Shown here: positions 29,001-42,000 of the stretch, piece after piece
How positions within the stretch are numbered: the first letter of the stretch is position 1
How the letters are laid out: each line of letters begins with the position of its first letter
Source of the DNA: Trebouxia sp. TZW2008
Taxonomy: Eukaryota; Chlorophyta; Trebouxiophyceae; Trebouxiales; Trebouxiaceae
DNA length: 64,000 nt
Direction of reading: 5' to 3'
Assembly: GCA_002118135.1 (NCBI GenBank)
Contig: BDIU01000253.1
Coordinates: 1 to 64,000 of the forward strand
The notes under the pieces: model-generated
The model's input: the letters and a program-made list of their open reading frames with translations, nothing else
Database searches by the model: none
What the model was told of the DNA's origin: nothing
Position numbers and translations under genes: made by a program

Positions 29001-32000
29001 CGGTGCTGGGCTGCGAACGCAAGCCAAACACAGCAGTGCCAAGAGTGACATGCAACGTCATCACAGCGCACCACGGAGGCGTGTTCCTTCACGTGCAACT
29101 TTGTGACTTACAGCACAAGCTGCATTCATCTTTGAGTCCCACTCATTCATCAAATGCCAAGAGCAGTTGCTCATGTTGCAGATTGCTTGCAGGTACATCT
29201 GGCACCCCCGTCGACACCACAGCAGCGTCTGCCAGCAGCACTGAAGCAATGACTCCTTTGTGCTTTGACCTACACAGCTTGCAATTGTCAGCTGCATCAG
29301 CGCAGCCTGAACGCCCTGCAATGTCTTCTCATCACAGGACTGCAGATGCTCCTGATCTGCTGAGGCCAGAGAGCACTGAAGAGTCTACACCAGCTTTGAC
29401 AGCAGAGCAGAGAGGCTGGGACAGAAGCCTCCTGGACACACCAGGTCTGTGAGTCAATCAAGAACTGATGTGTGCACATCAGGTCGCACGCTTGCCAGCT
29501 TCTGTCAACTGAGACATGTGCACCCAATGCATGGTGCATACGCTCTGGGCTCTGGGTGAATTGTTATGAAGCTCTCCCAGACATGCAACTTTTGGGCGCT
29601 ACATTAGTTTGTCCTTCTCTCCAGGTTGTGATGCATCTGTATCAGCCAAGGCGTTGGCACAAGCGCACTTTTGAGCTGTGCTGCTTGAATGCAGGTCAGT
29701 TCATGAGCCCAGAGCTGCTGGGCTGGTATGAGCAGCAGGGTTTTGAGAGCGCGCTTTCCAGGGATCGCACGCCCTCTGCATCACCCCAAGACGATGAGTC
29801 ACAGCAGCAGCTGCCCAGCTTTCATTTCATGAGGGCACCAGTATCTGCACTGAAAAGCAAGCAGGCTGTTGATTCACCAGGCTTGGGTAAAGCTGTGAGA
29901 GTCAAGACACCTGCCAAGTACAACTTTTTCTCCTTGTCACAGCTGCATTGATTACCAAGAAAATGGTCTGTACTCTGAATTTTCCAGAACCATTCAGAAT
30001 GCAGTGAGAATGCAGTGATTGGTTCCCACTTGCCATGTCCTGCTCTCAAGAATGTTCTTATATTGAGTGATCTTATAATGCAAAATTACCGTATCCCATG
30101 AAGTGGCTGCTTCATATTGTTCGGCCTAAGGCAGGTTGAGCAAGTCTGGTCATCTTGCAGCCATTGCTGAACAAGCAGCTACATTTTGCATTGCTTTGCT
30201 GGCCACGCATGTCAGATCGTATGCCTTGTGCGCATCGTGCCTGCCACTGGTTCAACTGCTGTCAAAATCGCTATGCTGATGTGATATGTGTCTATGCCAA
30301 ACTTGCCGGGCTGCAAATCTATTATTCTTCACGCCTCACCTTATGCAGAGCAGATGTAATCAAAGCAATGGCAAGCTTGCTGAGGCCTGAAATTTCTGCA
30401 CAATTGCAGCCGAGCCAGAGTGGGCACAAATGAGCTCAAGGGGCTTGTGGGTCAAAGCCCTCCCAAGGTCAAGCAAGACATGGGCAGCATTGCTCTCCTG
30501 AGCCCTGTCAGAGCTGACAACCGGCTTACCCAGCAGCTTGGAGCAGCAAAGGTCAGTAATGTCTCTTCCTTCAGGTGCACTGTGCATGGCAATCAAGGCA
30601 CATCTTGGACGCATGTTGCTTGCACACTGAGCTGCACCCTTGTTTGCAAATAAATTGTGTGTTTCCAGTATTTTGCCAAAGAAATCACACAAAACACCCT
30701 TGCAAACACAGCCTAGCAGGACTGCCCATCATGAACGACTCTGTGTGTCTGTCGCCTGTGGAAACAGATCTTGAGCACTTGCGAGCACAGAATTTTGGTC
30801 GCAACAGTCATGGGGCTGACAGTATATGCTAGGTGCCTCTGTTGCTGACATCTTGCCTAGCACCAAGCCTTAGGCAATGAGTCAGACCAATGAGCTCAGG
30901 CAATTGCTTGGTTTGTTGTGCAGGTTGTCACTCCAGTGAGGCGGTCTGCTCGCAAGTCTCTCGCAACACCTCTCATTGCTTCCATGCTGCGGGAAGCAGA
31001 GTTTGCATATGCTCCCAATGAAGCCCTCACACAGCCGCGCCACCCAATGTTTGACCTGCCAGCAGCTGCTGTTCCCCTTGCTGATTCACAGCCACAGGAT
31101 GAGGAAGCCAGCACGCCTACTTCAGTCACAGGTTGGCAATCACACTTAATACCCTTGCACATTGTATATGTCGCAGCACAGCGCATACTATGGCATCAAC
31201 AACCTCGAGCATAACAAACATGTTCCATACTCACTTCCTCATGCATGCCTTGCACAAGCCTCCACTGCTATGCTCATGAAGTCACTTGCAGAGCTCTTGA
31301 TCTATCAATGAACCAATGAGGAATCAACATTTGATGATGCAGACAATGCCATAAAGATTGGTCTGTGATGTCTGAAATGCATAGGACTTTGCACACATAA
31401 CACATCGATATGTGACATTGCAAAATGTGTCTTGCATCAAAGGTGTCTCCATCACTCGTTGTCTATGCCATCCTTCACAAAGATGTCATGCAAAAGATGT
31501 CATGCAAGATTGTAAGGGTAATGTGTCTTTGCCATAGGTGTCAGCTTGTCAGGAGACTTATCTATCCCTGCAGAGTCCCCTGGCCTGCAGGCAGAGGCAT
31601 CAGCAGGCACCTACAGCAGCAGCAGGCTATCCAGCCAGTCTCAATCGCCACTGCAGCAGACACCTCCTGATGCCTCTCTGCTGCTAGAGGCAGCTCTTTC
31701 ACCAAGCTCAGGGGCTGCACAGAGCCCAGTGTATGGTGCCTTGCATCACCTACACGCAGGCAGCAGCCTTGACGCAGGTTTGGCTCAAATCTGACATCTT
31801 CGTTAAGGGTGCAAGTCTATGGTTCCTTTCATCATCTGCATGCAGGCAGCAGCCTTGACACTTGTCTGCATCAAGTTGATGCCTGACTTCACAGTGCAAG
31901 CGCTTGGGCAAGTGTGTCCGCCGCACGCCAGTTGCATGCTGCCAAGGGCAGCTCCGCAAGCAGACCATGAGATCACTTTGGAGCTTACATGACAATGACT

Positions 32001-32990
32001 GCCAGCTGAGCTCACCCTTGTCGAAGCAAACCTGCAGAGGCTGTCACTGCTCACGTTCCCAAACAGCTGTAAGATAACTTACCATGCTTTTCATTGTTGA
32101 ACAGAGAAGTGCACCATTGATGAATGCGCACATCTATAATGTCGTCAATGCTGGGACTGCTTTGCATGCAGACACGGAAGAAGTTGCAGTCAGTCAGCTG
32201 CAAGATGTGACAAACACTGACACTCTGCCTGCCTTTGCGACTCCACCACCCATGGCGCAAAGCAAGGCATCACCTCAAGGACCCACTACCAGAAGCAGGA
32301 GCGCTAGAAAGGTAAGGTGCAGTGTGCCTTTCTTTCTATATAAGCTTGCATCCTTGCTGCTACCTTGGGCCAATGTGAAAGCCCCACACGCAGACACATA
32401 ATTGACATCACACCTAAGCTTCTGTCCATGCTTGTGGTACTCATCAATCATTTCAATAAGCGTTAAAACACCACTTGAGCGTGCTTGGCTTGTTTCGGTG
32501 AGTGTGGTTACACACAGCATAGCTTGCAGTAACGCTGAAGCATTGTCATTGGTGCACGAGGGAACAAGTAGCGATTTTGCAATTTGCCTTGTGAGCTTTT
32601 GTTTGTCAGCTGGGTGTGCCAACAATCAACATGCTGATGTGTGGGACACATCCAGCAGAACACATCGGACATATGTAGCCGCAGTGCCGGCCCCATCGTC
32701 TGCACACCGTGGGTGATAAAACAAGCCTGCTGTTTGGCTTACAAGAACAGGGTGAGGCATACCTGTTACCTACCTTGCATTCACACGGGTACAGGTGTCA
32801 AAGTAGTCAATGGACATTGCATGCTGGCATGCAGGGCTTGCCAGTGGCATCAGCAAGAATTATAGCTTCATCTTCAAAGCGAAGACAGACAGTTGACAGC
32901 CCATCTCTGAGTCCTACAGAGGCCAAGATTAGGGCTGGTCTCAGACGGTCTGCCCGCCTTCAAAAAGATGCCAGAAGCTCTGACCGTTGA
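26077..32990 (+). CDS. Cytoskeleton-associated protein 2 (CKAP2)-like protein
   Basis: A long, intron-rich, mostly disordered protein. Start 26077 (MSSQDEEAPTKTPLASINL), followed by many TP/SP dipeptides (SLTSPLQLRDWNTGF, RTPQAKTPATARTPQ), as in mitotic kinase substrates. An exon at about 26565-26725 reads YWLNKVRVQEQLGNHQ and continues after a repeat-laden intron as AATDLFEMAIKRDVRPATT. This helical pair resembles the CKAP2 C-terminal fold. An acidic Asp/Ser-rich central exon spans about 27606-28397. Later exons carry VTPVRRSARKSLATP and FAYAPNEALTQP (about 30930-31040), the RRS-plus-PNxAL signature I associate with CKAP2. The last exon ends LRRSARLQKDARSSDR at 32990. A microtubule or spindle role follows from the family. 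The assignment rests on short motifs, so it is moderate; intron positions in 28.4-32.8 kb are only partly resolved. Confidence 0.62.
26700..26935. repeat. Tandem duplication of about 115 bp at a CKAP2-like exon end
   Basis: The block CAGGTG-GCACAGCTCTGAAGC...TTG-TGTGGCAAA...TTGCGCAC-TGT-CTCAT occurs at about 26725-26823 and about 26824-26930. The first copy follows directly on the exon end GNHQ. The second retains the same donor-like CAGGTG context. Confidence 0.85.
31735..31875. repeat. Duplicated exon edge in the CKAP2-like gene, about 100 bp apart
   Basis: CA-CT-CA-GCAGGCAGCAGCCTTGAC, preceded by TATGGT-CCTT-CATCA, occurs at about 31732-31772 and again at about 31818-31862. Confidence 0.75.
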
Positions 32991-33346
32991 GGGCTCATGT
33001 TGTTACATATGTAAAGACTGCGGTTCTGTAGAAGCCAAAGCTAAGCAGGGAATGCATTTCATATGAAAGCCTAAACCCATTTCACAGATCAGCCAGCCAT
33101 TGCATGTTACAGTTGTCTGAAGCTTTTGCACCCCTGGCACGCCGTTTCCCAGTGGCACAATTTATCTGCACGTAAAACTTTGGATACGTGTCGCCTTGAG
33201 GAGGCTAGCGCCATGTACCGCTGCAGGTGCAACACACTGTGTTGTGACAAATGCAAAAAATTTAATCAACAGTGCTAGTATTGAATAATCAGTGCATGTT
33301 GGTCAAATGCTGGCATTTTTAAGGGCATATCTTCGGAGGCACACAT
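32991..33346. other. Interval upstream of the small CPVC gene
   Basis: No coding exon supported. It holds the 3' end of the CKAP2-like gene and rising CpG content from about 33120 (CGCCGTTTCCC, CGTGTCGCC), consistent with a promoter for the next gene. Confidence 0.4.
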
Positions 33347-33841
33347 GTGCAGTGCTCTTTGAGACATGCATTCTTGGCGTGGTTGTTGCTGATGCACCAC
33401 ACCCTCACAATCGGACGACTCGACGATCGAGATGTTGCTGCGCCGTTTCATCTTACCGGTACTGTACCTGCAAAACCTGCATGGTACCACGTCGCTGAAG
33501 CAACTTCGACAAGATGCACAAAGCGTCGGGCTGCGAACACAAGAACGACCTTCAAGATTCATTCACACAAACTCAAGTTGTGTGAACGCGGCCCAGCTGT
33601 TAGCGACTCCTCGCCTGCAGGCTTGAACAGGCCGATCACTCCCGGACCAGACATCGACATGGTGTGCCCAGTATGCATAGGAGCCGCTCTCACACAGTCC
33701 ATACCAGCGGTTGTAGCGGCAGTTGGCGGCGCTACCGCCACCAAGCTCGCTTTCGACAGAAACACCAAGAAGAGCCACTCAGCTGTACAGCATCCCAGCA
33801 GACAACGAGCGCACTTGTCTATCATTCAGCCAAAGAAGTGA
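33347..33841 (+). CDS. Small protein with CPVC motif and hydrophobic segment
   Basis: An open frame of 164 codons ends at 33841. Its last 60 residues look like the conserved core: DMVCPVCIGAALTQSIPAVV followed by a glycine/alanine-rich hydrophobic stretch (AAVGGATATK) and a basic, Ser/His-containing tail. Small single-pass proteins starting MVCPVC and continuing into a short helix occur in eukaryotes; I cannot name the family reliably. The true start may be the Met at 33659, with the upstream residues being a leader, or 5' UTR ending in a spliced exon (an acceptor-like CTGCAG sits just before 33621). The region has high CpG content typical of gene starts here. Function unknown; the CxxC pair could bind metal. 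Confidence 0.5.
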   Translation: MQCSLRHAFLAWLLLMHHTLTIGRLDDRDVAAPFHLTGTVPAKPAWYHVAEATSTRCTKRRAANTRTTFKIHSHKLKLCERGPAVSDSSPAGLNRPITPGPDIDMVCPVCIGAALTQSIPAVVAAVGGATATKLAFDRNTKKSHSAVQHPSRQRAHLSIIQPKK

Positions 33842-34613
33842 GAACTGATGATTCTGCCACACTAGAGCACACAACATGTACACTTTGACCTCTTGAAATG
33901 AACCCAAGTAGTAATCAAACAGACACAGCACTGTCAATAGGTCTAGGTGGTCTTTCCTCTGTCAGTATTTACAGATGATTTTTGTCAGTACAGCATAGGT
34001 TTGTAGGTTATTTTTGTGCGTATGCCAATTTGTGCGGGATGAAGGTTTACTCGGGAAGTTGTTATGAGTGCAGTACTATACTTACTACATGTCACCAGTG
34101 ATGCAAATGCTGAAATTGCTATGAATCAGATCTGTAACACATGTTGAGCCAGTATCATGTCAACGCACAGAGGCACCTGGCGAGCACTCAGGGCACTCGA
34201 GCCTGCCTGCTGTATATCTAGATGTGCCTAGCTGGGCCAAACTCTAGGCAGGCCTGCCAAGTTTGTGCAGTCTAGATCTGTAAGCCACACAGCTTTGTCC
34301 CGTCATGCTTCACCTTCACACGACGACGAGCATGCCATTTGCAGCATCCTTGTGGCATTGTACTGGCGATCCTTGCTCTTCCTCTAATACTTGATGTGCT
34401 ACAATTGCCAACTTTGACCACCCATCAGAACGAGGAATCTGAACTCCATGCTTGAAGTCGTCTCGGGACGAAGCCATCTTGAAGAGCGCTGCAAAATCCC
34501 ACCTGAAAGCTTTGCTGCTTTGGCGCACAGCTGTATCTCGAGAAACTTTGCGGTGCATCAAGCGACAGGCGCTTCTCTGTGATCATTGTCGTGATAGCCT
34601 TGCGGCAGCAGAC
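33842..34613. promoter_or_regulatory. Calmodulin 5' region
   Basis: Interval between the CPVC gene stop and the calmodulin start. CpG density rises near 34430-34620 (GTCTCGGGACGAAG, TCTCGAG, GTCGTGATAG). Small open frames on both strands here show no family signature. Confidence 0.4.
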
Positions 34614-35447
<834 letters not shown>

Positions 35448-36090
35448 GATGTAAAAGACCAAAGGGCAGCTAAAGCTTTCAGTACACAGACACCAGTGGC
35501 CACTTCCTGTTGCCGCCTTGATCGTGTCTAAAGCCAGGGCGTGTATGATGTCGCTTTGATGTACGCGTGTTGTGCTGTTCAGGACTGTGTTGGCCTGCTC
35601 AGCTGTGCAAGCTGCTTATATATGCATGAGCCAGCTGCACCTGATTGCCTCACCTGTGCAGCAATTCTGCTACTGATATGTTATGCCTGGTCAGCCTGTG
35701 CCGTGTCAAATACTGCTGAACATTGGGTAATGTGTTGCTCCTCATCATCTGACCTGTCCATTTCGAATCTTTGCACTGCTTTTGCTGACACGTACATGCG
35801 CAGATGTCGTACATCAGCTTGAGCACACTATCTTAGCGGATGCCATGGGAAAGTATGTGCACTCAAGCTGCGGGGACAAATCTAAGTCATGGCAAACGGT
35901 TCTGCTGCATCACAGGCTTGACATGCAGACAACTTGATCGATTGGGAAACAAGCACTGTCAACTAAAAATCACATCAACGGGAGCATCTGTTGGACTAAA
36001 AACTGAATCACTGCAGCTGGTCATTGCTATACACGTACAGAAAGTGAGCTTGAACTGGCCAGAACTAGCATGCGGTTGCGTGGACTGCTA
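35448..36090. other. Convergent 3' interval, calmodulin / SIN3
   Basis: About 640 bp of 3'-UTR-like sequence between convergent stops. TGTAA, the usual green-algal polyadenylation signal, appears right after the calmodulin stop (about 35450). No coding exon seen. Confidence 0.45.
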
Positions 36091-39000
36091 TTAAATGCCA
36101 AGAACAGCAGCATATGCAGGAATCATTGTCTGCTCATGGTGCTGATACCAATCATGAAACTTCCTGGACCTCAGAGCGACAAGATCTGACAAGTTGTGCC
36201 GCCTTCTCTTTTTTCTCAAAAAAGCATCACTTGTCTCGATCACATACGACACCTGCAGTCACCATGTCAGCATAAGGAGATGCATATCAACGTAAGCACA
36301 CAGTAATAATATGAAAAGCACTCTCGAAGATGGCATTGTCAACAGGAAGCCTTTACTGTGACCTGAATTCATACCTCTATTCAGCGCAGTCAAAGACCAG
36401 AGAGGCAGCATTTTCACTCACCTTTGAAGTCTGATTGTTGAGCTTGCACTCCAAGCCATTCACAAGGATGGAGTTGTTGAGTGCCTGAGGCAGAAGTGCT
36501 TCCAGCTCTGCTGGACGCTTGGTTGGCAAGGTGCGCAGCATGAAGGGCCTCTTTGGCTGCAGACAACACAGAAGTGTCATCTTGTGGCCACCCACAGAAG
36601 TGTCATCCTTTGGCAACTGGAGTATAACAGTGACAGCGAGGCATATGAAACACCACACATGCAAGCACACATTGAGCCACACATCATGCAAAGGACTGCA
36701 TTACTGAAAAACACACTGCTATGTGAAATATGTTAGGGCTGCCAAGGCTTGTTATGGCTTGCAAGCAGCTGATTGCAGCAAAGCATGCATCATGCAGGCC
36801 TGCATGTACCTTGCCAGTGCTGTCCTGCTCTGTAGTCTCAAGAGCAGCTGGGGCGTCAGTCAGGGTGCTGAGATACTCTGCAAACTGGGGGTCTACAATG
36901 CCTGCAGAATAACAAACATCAGGTTTAGCAGCAGTTTCAGCATCAACTGAACAAGCTCTCGTGTTCTGCAAGCAGCGCGTGTTGATGCTTTGCAGTCAGC
37001 TTTCAATGGCGTGCAATGGCGTGCAGGACATGTGCACATTATCTCATCATCTGCGCATCATACACAACATCATATGCCTCTGGACCATGCCTTAGCTCCT
37101 GACACCTTTCAATAGATCACAAACACAACATGGGGGGCGTCGGCGCGCCGCTCAATTGTTTGCTCACCTCTACTGACTACCAGGAGCGTACACAGACAGC
37201 GTAGTGTATGTGACAATGTCATTCTGCAAAAAGTTCATCAAGGTGCAAGCAGTGCTGCAGCCAATCACCAGCTTTTGCTTGCTACCAGGAGCAAACAGAG
37301 ACAACATAGTATATGTGACAATGTAGAATTGCAAAAAGTTCCAAGAGGTGCAAGCAGTGATACAGCCAGCCAGCAGCACATACTCGCTGGCACTTCAGTC
37401 TTGTCAGGGTCTAGCAGCTGCACAATGAGCTGGCCATTCGGGTCGGCATGCAGTCTGAAGCAGTGGTCCTCATGCAGAACCACATGGCTGTTGGCATGGT
37501 AGACTGCATCAGCGAAGGGCACAGACCGGCTGCACTCGTATTTGTACATGTCAAAGAGCTTGCAGGAGAGGGGGTCCTGCATGAGCCCCTGCAAGGCCTT
37601 CATCACCTTGGCTATCAGCTTGTCCAGGGTGAACAACGTGTAGCTGTTGGTGCCTGCACACACAATTCAAAGGTCACACTTTGTCCAGTCAGTCAAACGT
37701 AGCTGTCAGTGCCAGCAAACACAATGCAAAGGTCACGCTTTGTGCAGTCAGTCATAGCTCTTGGTGCCTGCACATGCAATCGACAAGTCACAGTTTGTGT
37801 GATTGGTCTACAGCAAGCCGGCCATATGCATGCAGACACAATGGACAGGTTACACTGTGTCTGGTCAATCAGCAGCAAGCTGGCCACATGCATGCCATGG
37901 CTGTGGTGTGACTGCCGTCAAATCAAAGTGTGGCTTGTTTGCCGTGTCTGGCAAGAAATGTTGGCTGATGCATGAGGCTTGCAAGTGCAGCATACCTAGA
38001 AGCTGCCTGACACTGTCTTCATACTGACTGCTGTCCAGGCGACCGTCTACCAGCTGCAAGGCCATCTGCATGAACTGGCCGTGTATCTGCTTGGCTGTGT
38101 CATCATCCTGTGCTGCTACCTCACCACCGCCTGTGTCAATGTCATTGGGCCGAGCATAGGCAGGCTTGCTGCACTGCTGACTGCACTTGTGAGCCGCTCG
38201 TAGCCTGCAAGCCAAGAAGCATGTTGATCACACCATGCGTCTTGTGTCAATAGACAAGACTTCACCAGCGTGCCCAAACATGACAGTCAGGTGATTTTGG
38301 ACGCACACAAATCGATCTGGTTTGACTCGTTGCAGTGACATACTCATCAGGAGCAAACACATTGACAAAAAGATGACAACTCTGACAAAGCTTAGGACTT
38401 GCGAAACAGTGTAGACAGATCTTTCTTGTGACTACAACACCACGCGACTCATGCGTGAACACCATGGCTGACTTGAGCAAGGTTCATTCATTTCATTCAT
38501 TCATTCATTCATTCCTTCCTTTCTTCCTTCATTAATTCATTCATTCATTCATTCCGAAAGTGTGCTGAACAGGCTCAGCAGACCCAGCTAGGTATGTACT
38601 GGAGCAATTAAATGTCCCCACCCAGGGCGACCCGGGCAAGGTTGAGCAGGAATCCCATTTTACATAGCAAACAACAGCAGCAGCCTGAAGTTGCAGTAGC
38701 TCACCTGTCATATAGGCACTCATGAAGACGGAAGAAAACGTAGTAGTTGTCATGACCGTAGAACACCCGCCCTCGCTCCAGACCAGACCCAGAAGTCTCT
38801 GCCTCACCATCTTGCCGAGCAGCTGCTGAGTGGGAGTACACACCAGCCAGAGGCTTGAAGCGTGCATACGCTTTGCTGACTGCGCCTTCAGAGTCACCTG
38901 AGTCCTCTGTGTTGGTTTCTGTCACCTCTGTCGTCATTGGCTGCAAGTTGACAAGACCGATGTCATGACTTGCATCTCCAGTCTGGGTGCCAGTTGAAGA

Positions 39001-42000
39001 AGCAAGAAGCAGACTTGAAGGTTGCCGAGTCGCAGATTTTGACATGAAGCAATTGTGTCAACTTTCTGTGGCTTCTATTGCGGAGCAGGTGGTTATCAGC
39101 AGCAATGCTCTGGTGAGGGCATTGCCACATGCTATGAGACAAGCAGCCTGAGATGCCTTCGGTGTGTCATAGGATTGTGCTGTTCTCATCATATTCCCAT
39201 GATGCATACAATTATGCTGTTCAAGCTGCATTGCAATGAGAGGATGTGAAGATACGTTGCAAGCTGCCATGCAGGCTGGATTTACCTGGTCAGACTTAAG
39301 CACATCACCATCATCATCGCTGTCCAATGCATCTGTTTCCATGTCGCCAGCCTCTGTATGGGAGCCAGGCTGCACAGCAAAGAGAAAGGATGATGTACTG
39401 ATATTTATCAGACAGACCATCAGCAGACCATTGCTTTGTCATGCACAGCCAAGATAACCACTCCAATGCCAGGAAGCTGCTATGCGTTGACTTCCTCATA
39501 GAAACAGCACTTCAGTCAATGCAGGAGCAAAATAACGCTTTCCCACCCTGATCACACTTGCATATGGTGACATTGCTTACGCCAACATTGCACACATCAA
39601 AAATATAGCGTGACAAAGCGACTTACGCCATTGCGCATGGGTGGGGAGGTCTTGCCAGCAGGCTTCATGTGCTTGGTGCGGGGGTCCCTAGGGTCGACAG
39701 GCTCTCCAGCTACGTACTCTCCATTGGCATCTACAGGCAGCTCCCCGTCATCCATCATGTTGGGGACCTCCCCACTTTCTGCCCTGTCAAGCTGCAACCC
39801 CTCCTTATTGTTCTCAGCCTGCAGAGAAATGATTGCAGTATTGGGTGACATGCTACACTGAGGAGTTTGGTGTTGCCTGGTCCAGCTACACGTCTCCCTG
39901 AAAGCCCAGCCTGCACCAGCACAGTGGCAAGTTGCTGACATGCTAGAGTGAAAGTTGTTTGCATGCCCAGGCTATCTGCATGCTCTCAGCCTGCACACGT
40001 GCAGTGACAGCTTCCTGTCATCCATCATATTTGGCACCTCCCCACTTTCTGTGCTGTCAAGCTGCAGCACTTCTTGATTATTCTCAGCCTGCAGAAGCAT
40101 CATGCCAACTGTGTGCTCACATGCTGAGATAAGACGACCTGCTTCTGCCTGGTCAAGTTTTGTTCTGCCTTCTCAGTACTTCCAGCCTACAAGTTACAGT
40201 GAGAGATTCTTTGCTGACAACTGTAATTCTGCCCTGTCTAGTTGCAGCCCCTCCTGCTTGTTTTCAGCCTGCAGAAGCAAAGTGGAAACTGAGTATGTCA
40301 GGTCAGACTGCCTACTGCTCGTAGCTTTGAGACCTTGCAAAAACCTCTGAGTGTCAAACAGGGCAAAGCTTCAGGCTTGCAGAGCACCATGCATGTTGCA
40401 TAGCATGTTTGCATAACACATTTCTGCTGCCTTTCAACTCAATGATTAGTTTCTCAGAACAACAAGCAACGTACTTGAGTGCATGCACAACAGAGCTACC
40501 GATAATGCTTGCTCACAGCCTTGTGCCAAGATAGGAGTCCTGGCAACAACACACAAAAAGGCACAAACGCAGCACACAAGGGTGACAGTGCACCTTCGCA
40601 TCCAGGTGGTCCTCTGAGGCTGGCACCACAGTGCGCTGCATGAGTGCCTAGTGCTTGCGCGTGTTCATACGCCAAAGTGGGATTGCTCGCACTGTCAAGC
40701 AAGGCATACAAAGCGACTGACTGGCATAAAGGTGCACCTTGTCGTCCAGGTGATCCTCTGAAGCTGGCACTACAGCCCGCTCTTCTTCAGGAGTGCGCTG
40801 TGGCAGGCCAAACAGGTGCTCCACCAGGCCTGCCCACCAGTCAAGGGCCCTCTGAGCCAACTCTCCTGACATGGTCTTCTGAATAGTGTACTTGATCAGC
40901 TTGTACACATCCTCATGCACCACCCTGCGGCATGACAGCATGCAATCACGCCCTCAATGCATCAGCTGTGTGATCATGAGTGATCATGGTCACTTGTAAC
41001 AAAACGTAGCAGACTGAGATGATGCACTCTCACTATGTCAATGCGTGAGCTCAAGCATCACTACTTTCTTACTCATGCATCACGTGCAGCATGGTAGTAT
41101 GCACAGATTGATACATTGATGCATCAGCTGCACATCCTTGGCCTGCTAGTTGTGGCCAAGAATGCAGGTCTCTTGTGCAGCAAGCTGACATTGGAAATTG
41201 GATTGCAAGCTTGATGTATGAGAGCTGCATGACATTGCCTGGACTGCATGAGCTGCTGTTCAAGACAGCCCCAGAACCACCCGGACCCCTTGAGAGTTTG
41301 CACTTGCAAGAGTGCGACATGTCAGACAGCTACAGAAGCCTCATCAAGAACTGAGATGTAAACCACCCAAGGCAAGTTGAGCCTACCTGTCTTCAAAGTC
41401 ATAGCTCAGCTGTGCAGCCACACGAGTGACATATGGAGCAGCCACACTGAGAGTGAGGTTGCCGGTCTGGTCATCAGTGGAGCGTGTCTTCTCAGCAATC
41501 TCCTTAATCTCCTGCAGTCACAAGAGCTTTGTCATTGCTTGCTGTAGGCACAGGGCGCATGCGCTGCTTGCTGCGTCAGAGCATGCAGACACCAAGACTG
41601 CACACAGTATTGTGCATGACACAGAACTTCCTCAGCGTCTACATCAGCGCAGTGATCGCAATGGTTTCACTGCGGTTGAGTGGCGAGATATGCTACTTCA
41701 GCTCTCACTAGAACAGCCTTGCAAGCTGCAACATCATCAGCCCTATCAGCCGTTGCCGAGCAGCCCTGATGACTTTGGAAGAAAAAGAGGAAGAAGAAGA
41801 GGAAGAAGAAGAATGATAAAAACTTTACTTGCTTTAACCAGCGAACAAGGCTGATTCCATGTGCCACACAGTGGCAATGACTACGTGTCCATCAGGTTAA
41901 GGCAGGCTATGACATGGCAAAACAACCCCAATTAATCATGCTGTGCAAAGATAGCAAGCACTGCTGACCTGAATCATGAATTTATGCCCAAGCTGCTTCT

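Noticed and set aside
37130..37150. GC-rich GGCGTCGGCGCGCCGCTC in a SIN3 intron as a possible recombination or attachment site
   Set aside because: Too short and isolated; no flanking repeats or integrase.
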